A model generated the notes under the pieces. That model worked only from the letters and a program-made list of their open reading frames with translations, made no database searches and had not been told where the DNA came from. Positions 61,321-64,000 of a DNA stretch of 64,000 bases are shown in pieces. The stretch is from Pseudomonas fluorescens. GTDB taxonomy: Bacteria; Pseudomonadota; Gammaproteobacteria; Pseudomonadales; Pseudomonadaceae. The stretch covers positions 364,342 to 428,341 of the forward strand of contig NZ_MRST01000026.1 in assembly GCF_001902145.1 (NCBI RefSeq). The letters are read 5' to 3'. The stretch's first letter is position 1. Each line of letters starts with the position of its first letter. The translations under genes were made by a program, and so were the position numbers.

Positions 61321-63330
61321 ATGTCCCGACTCAATCCCCGGCAGCAAGAAGCCGTGAACTACGTCGGCGGCCCTCTATTGGTGCTCGCCGGTGCAGGCTC
61401 CGGCAAGACCAGCGTGATCACCCGCAAGATCGCGCACTTGATCCAGAACTGCGGCATCCGCGCCCAGTACATCGTCGCCATGACCTTCACCAACAAGGCG
61501 GCGCGGGAAATGAAAGAGCGGGTCGGCACCCTGCTCAAGGGTGGCGAAGGCCGTGGCCTCACCGTGTGTACCTTCCACAACCTGGGCCTGAACATCATCC
61601 GCAAGGAGCATGTGCGGCTGGGCTACAAACCGGGCTTCTCGATCTTCGACGAGACCGACGTCAAGGCCCTGATGACCGACATCATGCAGAAGGAATACGC
61701 GGGCGACGACGGCGTCGACGAGATCAAGAACATGATCGGCGCCTGGAAAAACGACCTGATCCTGCCCGCCGAAGCCCTGGAAGCTGCACGCAACCCCAAG
61801 GAGCAGACCGCTGCTATCGTCTACACCCACTATCAGCGTACGCTCAAGGCGTTCAACGCAGTGGACTTCGACGACCTGATCCTGCTGCCGGTCAAGCTGT
61901 TCCAGGAGCACAAGGACATTCTGGAGAAGTGGCAAAACAAGGTGCGCTACCTGCTGGTGGACGAATACCAGGACACCAACGCCAGCCAATACCTGCTGGT
62001 GAAGTTGCTGATCGGCACGCGCAACCAGTTCACCGTGGTGGGCGACGACGACCAGTCGATCTACGCCTGGCGCGGCGCCCGCCCGGAAAACCTGATGCTG
62101 CTCAAGGAAGACTACCCCTCCTTGAAAGTGGTGATGCTGGAGCAGAACTACCGCTCCACCAGCCGCATCCTGCGTTGCGCCAACGTGCTGATCTCCAACA
62201 ACCCCCACGAGTTTGAAAAACAACTGTGGAGCGAGATGGGCCATGGCGACGAGATCCGTGTGATCCGCTGCCGCAACGAAGACGCCGAAGCCGAACGCGT
62301 GGCCGTGGAAATCCTCAGCCTGCACTTGCGCACCGACCGGCCCTACAGCGACTTTGCGATCCTGTATCGCGGTAACTACCAGGCCAAACTGATCGAGCTG
62401 AAGCTGCAGCATCACCAGGTGCCGTATCGCCTGTCGGGCGGCAACAGCTTTTTCGGACGCCAAGAAGTAAAAGACCTGATGGCCTACTTCCGGCTGATCG
62501 TGAACCCGGACGACGACAACGCTTTCCTGCGCGTGATCAACGTGCCGCGCCGGGAAATCGGCTCGACGACCCTGGAAAAGCTCGGTAACTACGCCACCGA
62601 ACGCAAGATCTCGATGTACGCCGCCACCGACGAAATCGGCCTGGGCGAACACCTGGACACGCGCTTCACTGATCGCCTGTCACGCTTCAAGCGCTTCATG
62701 GACAAGGTGCGCGAGCAGTGCGCCGGCGAAGACCCGATCAGCGCCCTGCGCAGCATGGTCATGGACATCGACTATGAAAACTGGCTGCGCACCAACAGTT
62801 CCAGCGACAAGGCCGCGGATTACCGCATGGGCAACGTCTGGTTCCTGATCGAAGCGCTGAAGAACACCCTGGAAAAAGACGAAGACGGCGAGATGACCGT
62901 CGAGGACGCCATCGGCAAGCTGGTGTTGCGCGACATGCTCGAGCGCCAGCAGGAAGAGGAAGACGGCGCCGAAGGCGTGCAGATGATGACCTTGCATGCG
63001 TCCAAGGGCCTGGAGTTTCCCTACGTGTTCATCATGGGCATGGAAGAGGAAATCCTCCCGCACCGCTCCAGCATCGAAGCCGACACCATCGAGGAAGAAC
63101 GGCGCCTGGCCTACGTGGGCATCACCCGCGCACGTCAGACCTTGGCCTTCACCTTTGCCGCCAAGCGCAAGCAATACGGTGAAATCATCGACTGTGCCCC
63201 CAGCCGGTTCCTGGATGAGCTGCCGCCGGACGACCTGGCCTGGGAAGGCAATGACGACACCCCCACCGAGGTGAAGGCCGTTCGCGGCAACAGCGCCTTG
63301 GCGGATATACGCGCGATGTTAAAGCGCTAG
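61321..63330 (+). CDS. rep: ATP-dependent DNA helicase Rep
   Basis: Rep is the UvrD/Rep-family 3'-5' helicase that clears proteins ahead of replication forks. The 669-residue protein has Walker A AGAGSGKT (23-30), motif II VDEYQDTN, motif III GDDDQSIYAWRGA, and motifs V/VI in MTLHASKGLEFPYVF and AYVGITRARQTL. It shows the usual length and domain order, with a single start MSRLNPRQQEAVNYV. It is the first plus-strand gene after the EAL gene and is followed by xpt. Confidence 0.97.
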   Translation: MSRLNPRQQEAVNYVGGPLLVLAGAGSGKTSVITRKIAHLIQNCGIRAQYIVAMTFTNKAAREMKERVGTLLKGGEGRGLTVCTFHNLGLNIIRKEHVRLGYKPGFSIFDETDVKALMTDIMQKEYAGDDGVDEIKNMIGAWKNDLILPAEALEAARNPKEQTAAIVYTHYQRTLKAFNAVDFDDLILLPVKLFQEHKDILEKWQNKVRYLLVDEYQDTNASQYLLVKLLIGTRNQFTVVGDDDQSIYAWRGARPENLMLLKEDYPSLKVVMLEQNYRSTSRILRCANVLISNNPHEFEKQLWSEMGHGDEIRVIRCRNEDAEAERVAVEILSLHLRTDRPYSDFAILYRGNYQAKLIELKLQHHQVPYRLSGGNSFFGRQEVKDLMAYFRLIVNPDDDNAFLRVINVPRREIGSTTLEKLGNYATERKISMYAATDEIGLGEHLDTRFTDRLSRFKRFMDKVREQCAGEDPISALRSMVMDIDYENWLRTNSSSDKAADYRMGNVWFLIEALKNTLEKDEDGEMTVEDAIGKLVLRDMLERQQEEEDGAEGVQMMTLHASKGLEFPYVFIMGMEEEILPHRSSIEADTIEEERRLAYVGITRARQTLAFTFAAKRKQYGEIIDCAPSRFLDELPPDDLAWEGNDDTPTEVKAVRGNSALADIRAMLKR

Positions 63331-63388
63331 AATCGACTACTTTTTAATCTACTTTCGGCGCACAACACGCCATTAGAGGAAGCTTTCC

Positions 63389-63961
63389 GTGGAAGCACTG
63401 CACAAGAAAATTCGCGAAGAAGGCATCGTGCTTTCCGATCAGGTCCTCAAGGTTGACGCCTTTCTGAACCACCAGATCGACCCGGCGCTGATGAAACTGA
63501 TCGGCGATGAGTTCGCCGCACTGTTCAAGGATTCGGGCATCACCAAGATCGTCACCATCGAAGCCTCGGGCATTGCCCCGGCGATCATGACCGGGCTGAA
63601 CCTGGGTGTGCCGGTGATCTTCGCCCGCAAGCAGCAATCCTTGACGCTCACGGAGAACCTGCTGTCGGCCACGGTGTATTCCTTCACCAAGAAAACCGAA
63701 AGCACCGTGGCGATCTCCCCGCGCCACCTGACCAGCAGCGACCGCGTGCTGGTGATCGATGACTTTTTGGCCAACGGCAAGGCGTCCCAGGCGCTGATCT
63801 CGATCATCAAGCAGGCCGGCGCGACGGTTGCGGGCCTGGGGATCGTGATCGAGAAGTCGTTTCAGGGCGGGCGTGCGGAGCTGGATGCGCAGGGTTATCG
63901 GGTTGAGTCGCTGGCGCGGGTGAAGTCGCTGGCCGGTGGGGTCGTCACTTTCATCGAATAA
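63389..63961 (+). CDS. xpt: Xanthine phosphoribosyltransferase
   Basis: Xpt converts xanthine and PRPP to XMP in purine salvage. The 190-residue enzyme is of the Bacillus XPRT type, with the PRPP loop VLVIDDFLANGKA and the purine-binding region GVPVIFARKQQSLTL. It starts at GTG (63389) with AGAGGA upstream. The poxB gene found between rep and xpt in P. aeruginosa is absent. Confidence 0.95.
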   Translation: MEALHKKIREEGIVLSDQVLKVDAFLNHQIDPALMKLIGDEFAALFKDSGITKIVTIEASGIAPAIMTGLNLGVPVIFARKQQSLTLTENLLSATVYSFTKKTESTVAISPRHLTSSDRVLVIDDFLANGKASQALISIIKQAGATVAGLGIVIEKSFQGGRAELDAQGYRVESLARVKSLAGGVVTFIE

Positions 63962-63985
63962 CGTCTGCCTGAACACAGTTAAACA

Positions 63986-64000
63986 TGTGGGAGCGGGCTT
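63986..64000. repeat. REP sequence truncated by the window edge
   Basis: TGTGGGAGCGGGCTT is the start of a REP of the same subtype as 13717-13804, 25 bases after the xpt stop. Confidence 0.7.

Overview
The window is chromosomal DNA from a GC-rich gammaproteobacterium, almost certainly a Pseudomonas of the fluorescens group. The evidence is a long run of genes in Pseudomonas order (trxA-rho, ppx/ppk-hemB, the algP-algQ-dsbB-hemYXDC-algR-argH block, cyaA-rnk-cyaY-lptM-lysA-dapF-xerC, sutA-yjbQ-amtB-glnK, rep-xpt) and many REP/REPIN palindromes of the kind known from fluorescent pseudomonads. I see no rRNA, tRNA, CRISPR array, insertion sequence or prophage.

Layout. Bases 1-2212 hold an O-acyltransferase fragment, rho and trxA. 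Bases 2333-12100 look like an accessory insertion between trxA and ppx, which are neighbours in P. aeruginosa. It carries a GntR regulator, a divergent polar amino acid ABC transporter (four genes) and a chaperone-usher fimbrial cluster read leftward: a DUF1120 remnant, two intact DUF1120 subunits, a chaperone, an usher and a small terminal subunit. The 5' part of this cluster is visibly AT-rich. Bases 12185-17073 hold polyphosphate metabolism (ppx, ppk) and hemB. Bases 17282-26410 hold envelope and transport genes (DedA, sterol-desaturase-like oxygenase, ElbB, YaiI, cytochrome c-FTR1 iron permease, LysE, MscS, ABC-F). Bases 26407-36765 are the alg/hem/arg block, with no algZ sensor kinase between algR and argH. 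Bases 36862-47214 hold a GST, two small proteins, class I adenylate cyclase and the lysine/peptidoglycan precursor set through xerC and a HAD phosphatase. Bases 47403-52573 hold SutA, YjbQ, the AmtB-GlnK ammonium pair with a likely sigma-54 promoter, UbiK and YifB. Bases 52580-63961 hold a TetR regulator with twin operators next to an ABC membrane domain that has no ATPase, a chemoreceptor, a LysR/MATE pair, a dense repeat island, a GGDEF-EAL protein, Rep helicase and Xpt.

Functional groups: hemB, hemC, hemD, hemX and hemY cover the early tetrapyrrole pathway; ppk and ppx make and degrade polyphosphate; lysA and dapF complete diaminopimelate/lysine synthesis; GlnK gates AmtB under nitrogen control; AlgR, AlgQ and AlgP belong to alginate/virulence regulation, with AlgQ also binding sigma-70.

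The most unusual items are the decayed third DUF1120 gene, a repeat at 59019-59098 that folds into a near-perfect three-way junction, the orphan ABC membrane domain with paired TetR operators, the missing algZ, and a mechanosensitive channel gene whose stop codon lies inside a REP sequence. No wholly new system is evident; the DUF1120 fimbrial cluster is the least characterised multi-gene system here.
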